Source: Candidatus Methanoperedens sp.
GTDB taxonomy: Archaea > Halobacteriota > Methanosarcinia > Methanosarcinales > Methanoperedenaceae
Length of the DNA stretch: 40,847 nucleotides
Reading direction: 5' to 3'
Assembly: GCA_023249105.1 (NCBI GenBank)
Contig: JAHFDG010000034.1
Span: 1-40,847, forward strand
Shown here in pieces: positions 13,337 through 21,550 of the stretch. A program made the position numbers and the translations under genes. A model generated the notes under the pieces. That model ran no database searches. It was not told the origin of the DNA and saw nothing but the letters and a program-made list of their open reading frames with translations. Each line of letters opens with the position of its first letter. The stretch's first letter is position 1.

Positions 13337-13752
13337 AATTTGGCAATGCATATCACAAAAGGTGGAGGGCTTTGCATCCAGAATCAGTTAAAAAAAGCGC
13401 GATTAAATTTAGGCGGAAAAATAAAAAAATATTAAAAATATATCACCAAGATTGGTACCAAAGAAATAAAAAAAAACATGACGATAGATCAAAAGAATAT
13501 GTTAAAAAAAATCCATGGGGGAGGCATTATAATAATGCAAGACAAAGATGCGTTAACCCAAAAAGAAAAGACCGAAGCAGCTATAAAGGTATAAAATTTT
13601 TGATGACTGTTGAAGATTTCAAGTTTTTATGGTTCCGAGATAAAGCCTTTAATCTTCGGAGGCCGAGCATAGATCGGGTTAATCCTAGGGGAGATTATAT
13701 TATATCAAACTGTCGTTTTCTTGAGATGAGAGAGAATTGTCAAAAAAAATAG
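13303..13752 (+). CDS. HNH-family homing-type endonuclease
   Basis: A 149-residue, very basic, AT-rich gene product. The C-terminal part (RRPSIDRVNPRGDYIISNCR, then FLEMRENCQ) is the DR-V-P-GDY-NCR-L-EN signature of phage HNH endonucleases related to free-standing homing enzymes. The N-terminal half has HPESVKKSA-type DNA-binding helices and a KNPWGRHYNNARQR region. It is wedged between the methyltransferase and the GT4 genes with 34- and 16-base overlaps, and its base composition differs visibly from both. Likely a mobile gene that promotes exchange of the surrounding region. Confidence 0.7.
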   Translation: MATVVETPEKIKFGNAYHKRWRALHPESVKKSAIKFRRKNKKILKIYHQDWYQRNKKKHDDRSKEYVKKNPWGRHYNNARQRCVNPKRKDRSSYKGIKFLMTVEDFKFLWFRDKAFNLRRPSIDRVNPRGDYIISNCRFLEMRENCQKK

Positions 13753-14732
13753 CTCTTTTGCATCGGCACACAAAAGACCGTATCTGCGAGACGAACGCGG
13801 CGTTCCCATATTTGGCTGAAAAAGGAATGGACGTTTTGACGTTTAAAAATTTTAACCGTTTAAGTGGATTCGGGAAGTTTTGGAAGTCTCTTTTCTGGAT
13901 TATTTACGCTCCGTTTCTTGTGATGGGAAAAGGCTACGACGTGGTGTACTGTGACGACAGCTATCCGTTTTATCCCGCCCTTGTAAAACTCGCTTCCCCA
14001 AAATCAAAAGTTATCATCCGGTTAGGTGATTTTCATCTGATGTATTATTACTCTGGGTTTGTTTATAAAATCCTGCATTATATCGAGAAAATTTGTTGGG
14101 GAATGGTTGACGGGATAATCGCTATTTCATGGGACATGGCGAATTTGATAAGGAAAGAAACAGGGCTGAAAGTGGATATTGCGCTTGACCCGGTTGATTT
14201 AAAAGAATTCCTGCCGCTGAAATCTACTTATAACCCTGAAACTATGTTCCCTATTGTTATGACTCATGGGGTGTTAACAAAAAACAAAAATGTTGATCTT
14301 GTTTTAGAAGCGGCGCGTTTTTTACCTGACGTACGATTCTGGATTATCGGGGACGGGCCGGACAGGAAACGGCTTGAAGCTGACAAGCCCAGAAATGTCT
14401 GGTTTTTTGGTTGGCGGTTTATGGACAGAATAAAATATTATATTAAAGATTGCAATGTGGGGCTAGCTTTGAGAAGCGATAACCCCGGCAATGATTACGT
14501 TGTCACTTCTCCTTTTCTTCAATACGGTTCAATGGGGAAACCTTGTCTTGTGACTCGGCGGAAAGTTTTTGGAGATTATGAATGGCAATTTTCTGGGGTT
14601 GATGAAATGGTCGAGAAGCTGAAAGTTCTTTTGGGCCATCCAGAAGAAGGCGAGAAATTGAGGGAATATGTGATTAAAAACCACGATGCGGAAAAGATTG
14701 CGGGAGAGATATGGGGGATTTTGAATAATTAG
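13737..14732 (+). CDS. Glycosyltransferase family 4
   Basis: A 331-residue GT-B enzyme starting at TTG 13737 (MSKKIALLHRHTKD). The N-terminal Rossmann half has VVYCDDSYPFYPALVKL. The C-terminal half has GVLTKNKNVDLVLEAA, then WIIGDGPDRKRLE and VWFFGWRFMD, the usual GT4 donor-binding order. A late SPFLQYGSMGKPCLVTRR replaces the common P-E-A-x-A-x-G-x-P motif. It transfers a sugar from a nucleotide donor to a growing surface glycan. It overlaps the HNH gene upstream; the pentanucleotide tract begins at its stop codon. Confidence 0.85.
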   Translation: MSKKIALLHRHTKDRICETNAAFPYLAEKGMDVLTFKNFNRLSGFGKFWKSLFWIIYAPFLVMGKGYDVVYCDDSYPFYPALVKLASPKSKVIIRLGDFHLMYYYSGFVYKILHYIEKICWGMVDGIIAISWDMANLIRKETGLKVDIALDPVDLKEFLPLKSTYNPETMFPIVMTHGVLTKNKNVDLVLEAARFLPDVRFWIIGDGPDRKRLEADKPRNVWFFGWRFMDRIKYYIKDCNVGLALRSDNPGNDYVVTSPFLQYGSMGKPCLVTRRKVFGDYEWQFSGVDEMVEKLKVLLGHPEEGEKLREYVIKNHDAEKIAGEIWGILNN

Positions 14733-14811
14733 GCAAGGCTCGGCGGGGTTCGGCGAGGCAGGGTGTGGCGCGGCGGGGTTGGGCTCGGCTTGGCTGGGTG
14801 TGGCAAGGTTA
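14732..14811 (+). repeat. Pentanucleotide (GGYNN)n tract, 16 units
   Basis: Sixteen consecutive 5-base units of the form GGC/GGT plus two variable bases start at the last base of the GT4 stop and end 32 bases before ATG 14844. The tract is G-rich against AT-leaning surroundings. A similar tract lies at 15910. The two bracket a two-gene cassette. No open frame or terminator is associated. Confidence 0.85.
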
Positions 14812-14843
14812 ATTTATAACTTTAAAACAACGAAAGGATGAAC

Positions 14844-15422
14844 ATGAAAAAGCTGAAAGTTAGTATTAAAGGCACAAGGGATTTGATTATGCATAACGGA
14901 AGGCTTGCGAACCCGCTAGACCCTTGGACGAGAGCGGTTAAAGCCGTGATTGAGAAGAAAGATAAAACTGATAAGGGTTTGATTGAGCTTATGAGAGTAG
15001 AGGCAAGAGCAAGCATTTACGAAACAGAAAAAAAAGAAGTTGGGCTCCCTGCTGAAATTGTTTACGCGTCGATTCTGGAGGCCGCCAGAGTACGTAAATT
15101 AGGAATGAAAATTGAAAGGGGGGTTCGGTATGATCCTATTACGGAACCTCTATTTATAAATGGGAAAATATTTAACGCTGATAAGTTCATAGAAGACCCG
15201 AAAAATATTTATTATGTTTCTGTCGGGAATAGAGGCAATCGGGTAATGAGATCGCGACCAATTATTAAAGGAGAATGGAGGGCGGATTACGAATTTGAAT
15301 TAGATCAAAACATTTTAAACATTGAATCGTTTGTTGAAATTCTGGTGTACGCTGGCCCGTATATAGGGCTTTGTGACAGAAGGCCTTTATATGGGACGTA
15401 CAAAGGGGAGGTCATAAAATGA
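14844..15422 (+). CDS. Conserved phage protein with IMHN motif
   Basis: A 192-residue protein; AAAGGA six bases before favours ATG 14844 over 14838. The N-terminus KVSIKGTRDLIMHNGRLANP and later VGLPAEIVYASILEAAR, VMRSRPIIKGEW and ALY-type C-terminus (GLCDRRPLYGTYKGEV) match a conserved phage/mobile-element family I have seen beginning TPLLMHNG. The beta-strand pattern resembles RAMP-like or RNA/DNA-binding folds, but I know no proven function. It is paired with the gene at 15419 and lies between two pentanucleotide tracts, out of context among glycan genes. Confidence 0.55.
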   Translation: MKKLKVSIKGTRDLIMHNGRLANPLDPWTRAVKAVIEKKDKTDKGLIELMRVEARASIYETEKKEVGLPAEIVYASILEAARVRKLGMKIERGVRYDPITEPLFINGKIFNADKFIEDPKNIYYVSVGNRGNRVMRSRPIIKGEWRADYEFELDQNILNIESFVEILVYAGPYIGLCDRRPLYGTYKGEVIK

Positions 15423-15904
15423 CGATTTATCAACAAATTAGTGACTATCTAATAAATAATCCTAAAAAAGAACCTGAAGATATTGTGAAAATGATTATGG
15501 ATCACAACGCAAAGAAAGAATTTTATCCATTAGTCCTTAAAGCTGTTGTTGACGAAAAAAGGATGTTAGCCAGGGCTAAAGAGGAGAAAATATTTAATAA
15601 AATGGTGGATGAAATGAGCATTGATGTTTCTGATGCTCGTATGTATAGCGAGAATTTTGAAAGCTCAAGTTATTCGACATTTGAAAGTCTTATGGATGCG
15701 GAATTCAAGATAAGGGGGAATGACTATATCAAATGGCGTGATGCGACCATTGAAGACCATGAGCGTTACATTGAGGCCTTGAAAGTGCAAATAATGGGTT
15801 GTGAAAGGAACGTCAGACTTCACCAGAAAGCGATTGAAAAAATAAGAAAACATGGCGTTACTTGTTTGAACGAAGTCCCTAAAAAAGATTTAGTTTTAAT
15901 TTAA
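15419..15904 (+). CDS. Cassette partner protein (161 aa)
   Basis: A 161-residue helical protein overlapping the previous gene by 4 bases (ATGA). It has an acidic middle and the block DYIKWRDATIEDHERYIEAL followed by AIEKIRKHGVTCLNEVPKK; the latter ending is a pattern I have seen in phage early proteins. Function unknown. It ends just before the second pentanucleotide tract, so the two genes look like a transferable unit. Confidence 0.55.
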   Translation: MTIYQQISDYLINNPKKEPEDIVKMIMDHNAKKEFYPLVLKAVVDEKRMLARAKEEKIFNKMVDEMSIDVSDARMYSENFESSSYSTFESLMDAEFKIRGNDYIKWRDATIEDHERYIEALKVQIMGCERNVRLHQKAIEKIRKHGVTCLNEVPKKDLVLI

Positions 15905-15909
15905 GTTGA

Positions 15910-15979
15910 GGCGTGGCCTGGCGATGTTTGGCCAGGCGAGGCCGGGCAAGGCTAGGCAAGGCTAGGCAAGGCTAGGCGA
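15910..15979 (+). repeat. Pentanucleotide (GGCNN)n tract, 14 units
   Basis: Fourteen 5-base units, one of them irregular (TGTTT at 15925-15929), the last eight including three copies of the decamer GGCAAGGCTA. It starts 6 bases after the stop of the 15419 gene and ends 27 bases before ATG 16007. It is the same repeat type as 14732-14811, in the same orientation. Confidence 0.85.
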
Positions 15980-16006
15980 GGAACATATTAAAAATGAGGA
16001 GTTATT

Positions 16007-16816
16007 ATGGCAAATCCTAAAGCAAGCATAGTCATTTTGAGCAAGAACCCGCCTCAAGCCTTGATTGAGCAATTGAAAGCCCAGACCTTTCAGGACTTTG
16101 AAATTGTCTATGCGAGGGAGAGAGGCATTTTATTTGCCATGAATTTAGCATTAGAGCGTTGTAGGGGTGAGATCATGGTCAGGATCGACGATGATGTTTC
16201 TATCCCCCCAAAATGGCTAGAATCGCTTTTAAAGCCCTTTTCTGATCCTGACGTTTGCGGGGTGACTGGCCCAACTTTTGTTCCCAAAGACAGGCGCAAC
16301 AACCGGGACAGCATCCGCTATGCTGAAAACCCGCATTGGTTTCTTAAATGGCTTTATGATAACGGGAAGTTCATGCCAGCCGGGATCTATAAATGCGGGT
16401 GTGTATCGTATGACTCCAATTACGAGGAAAGATTTAAAGAGAATTATATCCATTTTAGTTATGAGCCGGATCATCTTGAGGGAACGAATTGGGCGATGCG
16501 GACGGAACTGATACGGAAAGTCGGCGGGTTTGACAAGAAATTTGATGGGGTATGTGAATGGTTCGATGATGACGTGACGTTTAAAATCAAGAAGCTAGGA
16601 TATCGGTTAGCCTATCGAGCCGATGCTTATCTCTATCATCTTCTTGAGAAGGGTGGTCATTTCAACGAACGGTTCGAGGGATGGGGCCGGATCAAGAATT
16701 TCTTGAGGTTCCATATTCGGCATGGCAAATTTCATCCCAAGATGGTTTTGTATCTTTTGGTTTGGTGGGGGTATTTTATTTCTAAGAAATGGGGGATAAA
16801 AAATGACGCACGATGA
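16007..16816 (+). CDS. Glycosyltransferase family 2 (A)
   Basis: A 269-residue GT-A enzyme with GAGGAG upstream of ATG 16007. The fold begins ASIVILSKNPPQALIEQL. The donor/metal motif is RIDDDVS with Asp61-63, and the acceptor-side acidic motif lies in EWFDDDVTFKIKKLGY. A basic, aromatic C-terminus may contact the membrane. Typically adds one sugar to a lipid-linked or polysaccharide acceptor. It overlaps the next gene by 14 bases. Confidence 0.85.
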   Translation: MANPKASIVILSKNPPQALIEQLKAQTFQDFEIVYARERGILFAMNLALERCRGEIMVRIDDDVSIPPKWLESLLKPFSDPDVCGVTGPTFVPKDRRNNRDSIRYAENPHWFLKWLYDNGKFMPAGIYKCGCVSYDSNYEERFKENYIHFSYEPDHLEGTNWAMRTELIRKVGGFDKKFDGVCEWFDDDVTFKIKKLGYRLAYRADAYLYHLLEKGGHFNERFEGWGRIKNFLRFHIRHGKFHPKMVLYLLVWWGYFISKKWGIKNDAR

Positions 16817-17291
16817 GGCTATTAGTAAGATGCTGGGGCGTAGGCTGATAAAAAAACACTATGATTTTTTAATAAATTATAATCCAGATGTTTGTTATAC
16901 GGTGCTGGCCAAAAAATCCGGATTTTCCTATTCCTCAATACATGGGATGATTGAGGAATATGGATTAAAGCATAGAGATATTAAAAAGGCAAGAAGAAGC
17001 AAAAGAAGAAAATATGATAAACCGGAAACCCAATATAGGTTAAATAATTGGGATGAAAAGCTTACGTTAGAACAATTAGCAGATAAATTTGGTGTTTCTG
17101 TTACAACGTGTTGGAATTTGGCTAAAGATAAACATCTAGAATTTAGAAGATTAATACCAGAAAAACGCGAAATGAAGCTTAAAAGAGATAGGATCAAGAC
17201 TTTGGTTAGACAAGGAATAAGATTACAGGAAATAGCTAGATATATTGGTATTTCAAGGGAAAGAGTAAGGCAGATAGTCGAAGGCGTATAA
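16803..17291 (+). CDS. Multi-HTH DNA-binding protein with sigma region 4-like C-terminus
   Basis: A 162-residue, basic, AT-rich gene product with three helix-turn-helix-like segments: TVLAKKSGFSYSSIHGMIEEY (about 33-53), LEQLADKFGVSVTTCWNLAK (about 89-108) and LQEIARYIGISRERVRQIVE (about 141-160). The last matches sigma70 region 4.2 (ISRERVRQI). There is no nuclease motif. It could be a phage transcription factor, or the DNA-binding part of a mobile-gene system. It sits between two GT2 genes and overlaps the first by 14 bases. Confidence 0.65.
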   Translation: MTHDEAISKMLGRRLIKKHYDFLINYNPDVCYTVLAKKSGFSYSSIHGMIEEYGLKHRDIKKARRSKRRKYDKPETQYRLNNWDEKLTLEQLADKFGVSVTTCWNLAKDKHLEFRRLIPEKREMKLKRDRIKTLVRQGIRLQEIARYIGISRERVRQIVEGV

Positions 17292-17297
17292 ATAAAG

Positions 17298-18125
17298 ATG
17301 CAAAAAATATCGGTCATAATCCCAACCATGAAAGGGAGAGAAGAGCTTTTAAAAAAGCTTCTTTCGACACTTCCTGATGATTGCGAAAAGATCGTTGTCG
17401 ATGACGAAGATTTACTCTTGGCAGCTAAAAGGAATAAGGGGGCGAGACAGGCAAAAGGGGATTATTTCCTTTTCATCGACGATGATAATTACCTGAAAGA
17501 ATTTTCAATATCTGAAATGCTGAAAGCCTTTGATGGAACTATTGGAGTCATGGGAATGACCGCCTGTTACCACGATAAGAAAATGATTGTTGCAGATGGT
17601 GGATCGGACAGGAATTATCTAACAGGGTTTACTTATGGCGTTGGAACAAACGATAAAATATCAGACTGGAACAAAAAAGGAATTTATACCGTTGACGAAG
17701 TTGCGAACGCTTTTATGATCCCGCGTCATGTATTTGACGAAGCCGGCGGGTTCGATGAAGAAAACTTCCCGATTGATTTAGACGAAGCTGATTTATGCAA
17801 AAGAATAAAAGACATGGGGTATTTGATTGTAATGAACCCAAAAGCTATTTGCTACCACCGATCGAACACGTATTCACCAATTCCAAATTTCAGGAGGCCA
17901 ATCAGTGCGTACCATCTTTCAAGGAATATCATCTTGTATCAGGGAAAGCATCTTAATGCTTTATCCTATTTCGTGTTTTGTGTTGTTTTCCTTCCTGTAC
18001 GTCTTTGTTTTTATACAGCTTCGCTTATTTGGTATAAAAACTTTCAAATGATTCCGCACATGATAAGGGGGTTTTGGGATGGATTACGATGTCGTCGAGA
18101 AAATCCATATCAGCAAAAATTGTGA
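17298..18125 (+). CDS. Glycosyltransferase family 2 (B), rhamnosyltransferase-like
   Basis: A 275-residue GT-A enzyme. KISVIIPTMKGRE opens the fold; FLFIDDDNY holds Asp61-63. Later come AFMIPRHVFDEAGGFDE and DLDEADLCKRIKDMGY, the acidic acceptor motif seen in WbbL-like rhamnosyltransferases. A hydrophobic segment (LSYFVFCVVFLPVRLCFY) near the C-terminus suggests membrane association. It overlaps the HPr-kinase-like gene by 47 bases. Confidence 0.85.
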   Translation: MQKISVIIPTMKGREELLKKLLSTLPDDCEKIVVDDEDLLLAAKRNKGARQAKGDYFLFIDDDNYLKEFSISEMLKAFDGTIGVMGMTACYHDKKMIVADGGSDRNYLTGFTYGVGTNDKISDWNKKGIYTVDEVANAFMIPRHVFDEAGGFDEENFPIDLDEADLCKRIKDMGYLIVMNPKAICYHRSNTYSPIPNFRRPISAYHLSRNIILYQGKHLNALSYFVFCVVFLPVRLCFYTASLIWYKNFQMIPHMIRGFWDGLRCRRENPYQQKL

Positions 18126-18888
18126 AAAGGTAGGGGCGTTTTTATACGATCCTGAAATTGACGGGCTGTATCATGAAAGCCCTTGGCCTTTCCCTGTTCA
18201 GATCGGGATAACGCATGGGTTGACTCGATGTCAAGTCACGCCGATGTTTTTAAAGCTCCCGTTTATTTTAAAGGGCTGGCTCAACGAGCAAATCCTTCTT
18301 CGGATGATCGAGCTTTTGCGGCTTGTCGGGCAGGGAAAGATTTTGATGCATAGCAGTTGCGTTGACAATACATTGATCGTCGGATTCCCGAATTCGGGCA
18401 AGACGTATCAGACTTATAAAAACGTCTCAAACGGGGGGAAGCTGATCTCTGAGGAATATACAATTCTTGAGATTGAAAAAGATGGGGTGGTTGCTTCGCC
18501 GTATAAACCCGTCATGCGTACTTGCTTTTCAGGCCGCACGCTTAAAGATTGTAAAATTGAGACTTCTTTTTATGAAAAAGCATGGCTTGCGGCGGCGAAT
18601 TTAAGAGCGTGGGCTTTCCCGTTCATGTACGAAGGAGTGATCTGGAAAGAGATCCCGGCAACTGGGAATACGTCGCTTATCAAAAAGATTGTTTACGGCT
18701 CAACGGGCAGAGAGATTAAGGATTGGAAAACTTTCGCAATCCTTTGCGAGAATGAATTCCCTTTTATGGCGAGTGAATTTTTACAGGCTTATGCGGTGGC
18801 ATCCGGCTTTGACATTTTAGGAATCCAGAAACGGCAGAGAGAATTGATAAAAGAAATTATTGATAAAGTTTATGGTGGCCAATCTTAA
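18079..18888 (+). CDS. HPr-kinase-like P-loop protein
   Basis: A 269-residue protein. ILMHSSCVDNTLIVGFPNSGKT (P-loop at 102-109) follows the HPrK/PckA-like arrangement in which a His-Ser/Ala strand precedes the nucleotide loop; LISEEYTILE then stands where the family usually has an acidic metal site. The N-terminal 80 residues are a separate domain. HPr-kinase-like proteins occur in exopolysaccharide and peptide-modification clusters, where they phosphorylate small substrates. Here the substrate is unknown. It lies between two GT2 genes and overlaps both. Confidence 0.65.
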   Translation: MDYDVVEKIHISKNCEKVGAFLYDPEIDGLYHESPWPFPVQIGITHGLTRCQVTPMFLKLPFILKGWLNEQILLRMIELLRLVGQGKILMHSSCVDNTLIVGFPNSGKTYQTYKNVSNGGKLISEEYTILEIEKDGVVASPYKPVMRTCFSGRTLKDCKIETSFYEKAWLAAANLRAWAFPFMYEGVIWKEIPATGNTSLIKKIVYGSTGREIKDWKTFAILCENEFPFMASEFLQAYAVASGFDILGIQKRQRELIKEIIDKVYGGQS

Positions 18889-19472
18889 GCATACTTATCC
18901 CCAACCATCTTGAGCCGCAGATTGAAGCCTTTGTCCAAGAAATAGAAAATCTTGGGGTTTCAAGTGAGATCATCATCTGTATGGACAGGGGGAGCCGTGG
19001 GAAAGGATGGGCATTAAGAGAAGCATTTAAAGTGTCGAAAGGGGATTTGGTTTCTTTTATTGACGGAGATGGTGATTGTTGTGCTAGAATGTTGCTTAGA
19101 CTTTTGCCTTTCGCAGAAGATTTCCCTGTGGTTGTAGGGTCGAAACGTATTACAAAATCGCCTTTAAGAAGAAAGATAATGACTCATGTTACAAGATGGT
19201 GGTTCCGCCTTCTTTTTGGAGTAAAAGTTGATACTCAGACTGGAATTAAAATATTCCATAGAGAAGCCCTTGAAAAACTTGAAAATGGTTGGGCATGTGA
19301 CGATTTTTTATTTGACTTGGAAATAATAGCAAGATTGCAGAAATTAAATGTAAAAATGGTTGAAGTCCCGGTAGAGGTTGAAATCAAACGGCAGGTATCA
19401 TTAAAAACAATTTTTTTGATTGCTTGGGGGAGCATATGTCTACGATTAAATTTATTATTAAAAAAAGAATAG
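18872..19472 (+). CDS. Glycosyltransferase family 2 (C), DPM/GtrB-like, frameshifted at start
   Basis: From ATG 18981 the frame gives GT2 features (RGKGWALREAFKVSKGDLVSF, DGDGD, TGIKIFHREALEKL) as in dolichol-phosphate-mannose-synthase-like enzymes. The first GT2 strand is missing there, yet the same frame upstream (18885-18980) encodes LSILIPNHLEPQIEAFV, the classic beginning, with no start codon. ATG 18872 lies in another frame and reads MVANL just before it. One base too many at about 18883-18887 separates the two. So either the gene is newly broken, or ribosomes shift +1 at CTT AAG, or the assembly has one extra T. The first ATG in the intact frame is 18981. Confidence 0.6.
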
Positions 19473-19876
19473 GCCGCCCAAAAGATAAAAATAATTGGGT
19501 GGAAAGAATATGTAAAGCCTGTGGTTTAAAATTTATGGCCCGGCGATGTTATACAAAACGCGGGCAAATGAAATATTGTTCCGCAAAGTGCGGGTACCAA
19601 AATAAAGGAGAAAGGAATGGCCGTTGGAAAGGAGGCCGAAGTATAGATAATGGATACATTAAATTATATTCGCCAGATCATCCGTTTAGAGATTATGCAA
19701 ATAATGTTATGGAACATCGTCTGGTTATGGAAAAACATCTTAATAGATTGTTAAAACCAAAAGAAATTGTCCACCACATCAATCATATAAAAACAGACAA
19801 TCGAATTGAAAATTTAGAATTATTCGGCAATCAGTCTTTACATCGTAAAGCGCATATTAAAGAAAAGCATGCCTAA
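19436..19876 (+). CDS. HNH endonuclease with zinc ribbon
   Basis: A 146-residue, AT-rich, basic protein starting at ATG 19436 (GGGGGAG upstream). A zinc ribbon (CKACG... and KYCSAKCGYQNKGE) is followed by GRWKGG and the HNH motif EIVHHINHIKTDNRIENLEL, ending in H-x-KAH. This is the layout of phage HNH homing-type endonucleases. It overlaps GT2 genes on both sides (37 and 8 bases), so it is inserted precisely without breaking them. Confidence 0.8.
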   Translation: MSTIKFIIKKRIGRPKDKNNWVERICKACGLKFMARRCYTKRGQMKYCSAKCGYQNKGERNGRWKGGRSIDNGYIKLYSPDHPFRDYANNVMEHRLVMEKHLNRLLKPKEIVHHINHIKTDNRIENLELFGNQSLHRKAHIKEKHA

Positions 19877-20546
19877 AGTCTCAATAATAATCCCATGTAA
19901 AACAAAAGATTATTACGCGAAACGTTGTATCAAGGCATGTAAGAAATATTGTCCTGATGCCGAGCTTCTTGTCATAACTGACAAAATATGTTCCGGGCAT
20001 CCCGCCGGGAAAAGGAATTATGCGATGAGGATTGCAAAAGGGCATATTTTCGCTTTTATCGATTCTGATGCGTACCCATCGGAAGACTGGATGAGAAACG
20101 CCCTTTATTGGCTTAAAGTGTTTCCTGCTGTTTGTGGGCCGGGAGTCTTGCCTCCCGATGCTCCTTTCAGGGAAAAAGTCGCGGATCAAGTGCATAAATG
20201 GATGTTTTGCCCTTACCGCGTGATTCCGCAAAGCGCAAGGACGGTACGCTGGCATCCCACATTTAATTTAATCGTCTGGAAAGAATCTGCGTCTCAGTTT
20301 GAGGATTATCTGACAGGGGAAGATGATAAATTTTGCTCTAACATTGAAGAAGGTATATTTTATCATCCTGACATTTTGGTTTATCATAATAGACGCGGCA
20401 TATTCAAACCGCTATGGAGTCAATTTGGGGTATGGGCGAGGCACAAAGGCCATTTTCAGAGACTTGCGTTTGTGGCGTGGCTGACAACGTTATGGGTGTA
20501 CGCGGTTAATTTTGTGATTGGGTTTTTTAAAAGGAGGCTGTCTTGA
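19869..20546 (+). CDS. Glycosyltransferase family 2 (D)
   Basis: A 225-residue GT-A enzyme: KVSIIIPCKTKDYYAKRCI opens it, FAFIDSDAYPSEDW carries the D-x-D, and HPTFNLIVWKES stands at the acceptor side, with a C-terminal hydrophobic segment (LWVYAVNFVIGFFKRR) that would anchor it to the membrane. It probably acts on a lipid-linked glycan. It overlaps the epimerase gene by 4 bases. Confidence 0.8.
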   Translation: MPKVSIIIPCKTKDYYAKRCIKACKKYCPDAELLVITDKICSGHPAGKRNYAMRIAKGHIFAFIDSDAYPSEDWMRNALYWLKVFPAVCGPGVLPPDAPFREKVADQVHKWMFCPYRVIPQSARTVRWHPTFNLIVWKESASQFEDYLTGEDDKFCSNIEEGIFYHPDILVYHNRRGIFKPLWSQFGVWARHKGHFQRLAFVAWLTTLWVYAVNFVIGFFKRRLS

Positions 20547-21550
20547 AGGCGCTTGTGACAGGGGCTTTAGGGTTGGTTGGTTCCGAAGCTGTCCGCTATT
20601 ATCTAAACAACGCCTGTGAAGTGATTGGGGTAGATAACGACATGCGAAAACACTTTTTCGGGGAAGATGCGTCCGTTGCAAAAAACAAAATAGATCACGG
20701 CAATTACAGGCATTTTGGAGTTGATATTTCAAAGATTGAGGGATTATTCGAGAACGAAAAGCCGGATGTAATTATTCACGCGGCGGCACAACCGAGCCAT
20801 GATTATTCCGCGCAAAACCCGTTACTTGATTTCGGGATTAACGCTTATTCGACGCTTATGCTTTTGGAAATGGCAAGGAAACATACGCCGGCCGCGGTGT
20901 TTATTTATCTTTCGACGAATAAAGTTTATGGGGACAGGCCGAATGAGTTTGATTTTCAGGAATTTGATACTCGCTATTCGATCCCTAGGCAGAGTAAGGC
21001 TGTTACTGCTTCCACTTTGGGATTTAACGAGTCTTTGAGTATTGATTTTACGACGCATTCCCCTTTCGGAGTTTCAAAGCTGGCGGGTGATTTATACGCG
21101 CAGGAATACGCCCGGTATTTTGGGCTGAAAACTGGTATTTTCAGATGTGGCTGTATCACGGGCGCAAGACATGCCGGCGCAGAACTTCACGGATTTCTTT
21201 CCTACATGGTAAAATGTAAAAAAGAAAATAAGCTTTATACGGTCTATGGTTACAAAGGCAAGCAAGTAAGGGATCAGCTTCATGCCTCGGATTTGGTTCG
21301 TGCGATTGACTGTTTCGTGCGTAACCCAAAGCCGGGCGAGGTCTATAACATGGGTGGGGGCCGCCAGTGTAACGTTTCGATTCTTGAAGCGTTCGATATG
21401 CTAAAAATGAAAAAATGGGAGTATGTCGGTACCCCAAGGAAAGGTGACCACAAATGGTATATCAGCGATACTAAGAAATTTGAAAATGATTTCCCTGAAT
21501 GGAAACGGCGATATACTCTATATTCGATATTCGGAGATTTAATGGGATGA
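20543..21550 (+). CDS. NAD-dependent nucleotide-sugar epimerase/dehydratase
   Basis: A 335-residue extended SDR protein starting at TTG 20543 with AGGAGG before it. The NAD loop is TGALGLVGSE (6-15). HAAAQPSHDYS and YLSTNKVYGDRPNE follow the CDP-paratose/CDP-tyvelose 2-epimerase pattern. At the catalytic Y-x3-K site it reads SPFGVSK: Phe175 stands in place of the Tyr, with Lys179 kept. IFRCGCITGARH matches family position. It would interconvert nucleotide sugars for the GTs here, unless the Tyr-to-Phe change has altered or abolished catalysis. Confidence 0.8.
   Translation: MKALVTGALGLVGSEAVRYYLNNACEVIGVDNDMRKHFFGEDASVAKNKIDHGNYRHFGVDISKIEGLFENEKPDVIIHAAAQPSHDYSAQNPLLDFGINAYSTLMLLEMARKHTPAAVFIYLSTNKVYGDRPNEFDFQEFDTRYSIPRQSKAVTASTLGFNESLSIDFTTHSPFGVSKLAGDLYAQEYARYFGLKTGIFRCGCITGARHAGAELHGFLSYMVKCKKENKLYTVYGYKGKQVRDQLHASDLVRAIDCFVRNPKPGEVYNMGGGRQCNVSILEAFDMLKMKKWEYVGTPRKGDHKWYISDTKKFENDFPEWKRRYTLYSIFGDLMG

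Noticed and set aside
14732-15979. CRISPR array
   Set aside because: The GGCNN tracts have 5-base units and no spacers; no cas1/cas2 nearby, and the Cas4-like nuclease at 4837 is a phage exonuclease type.
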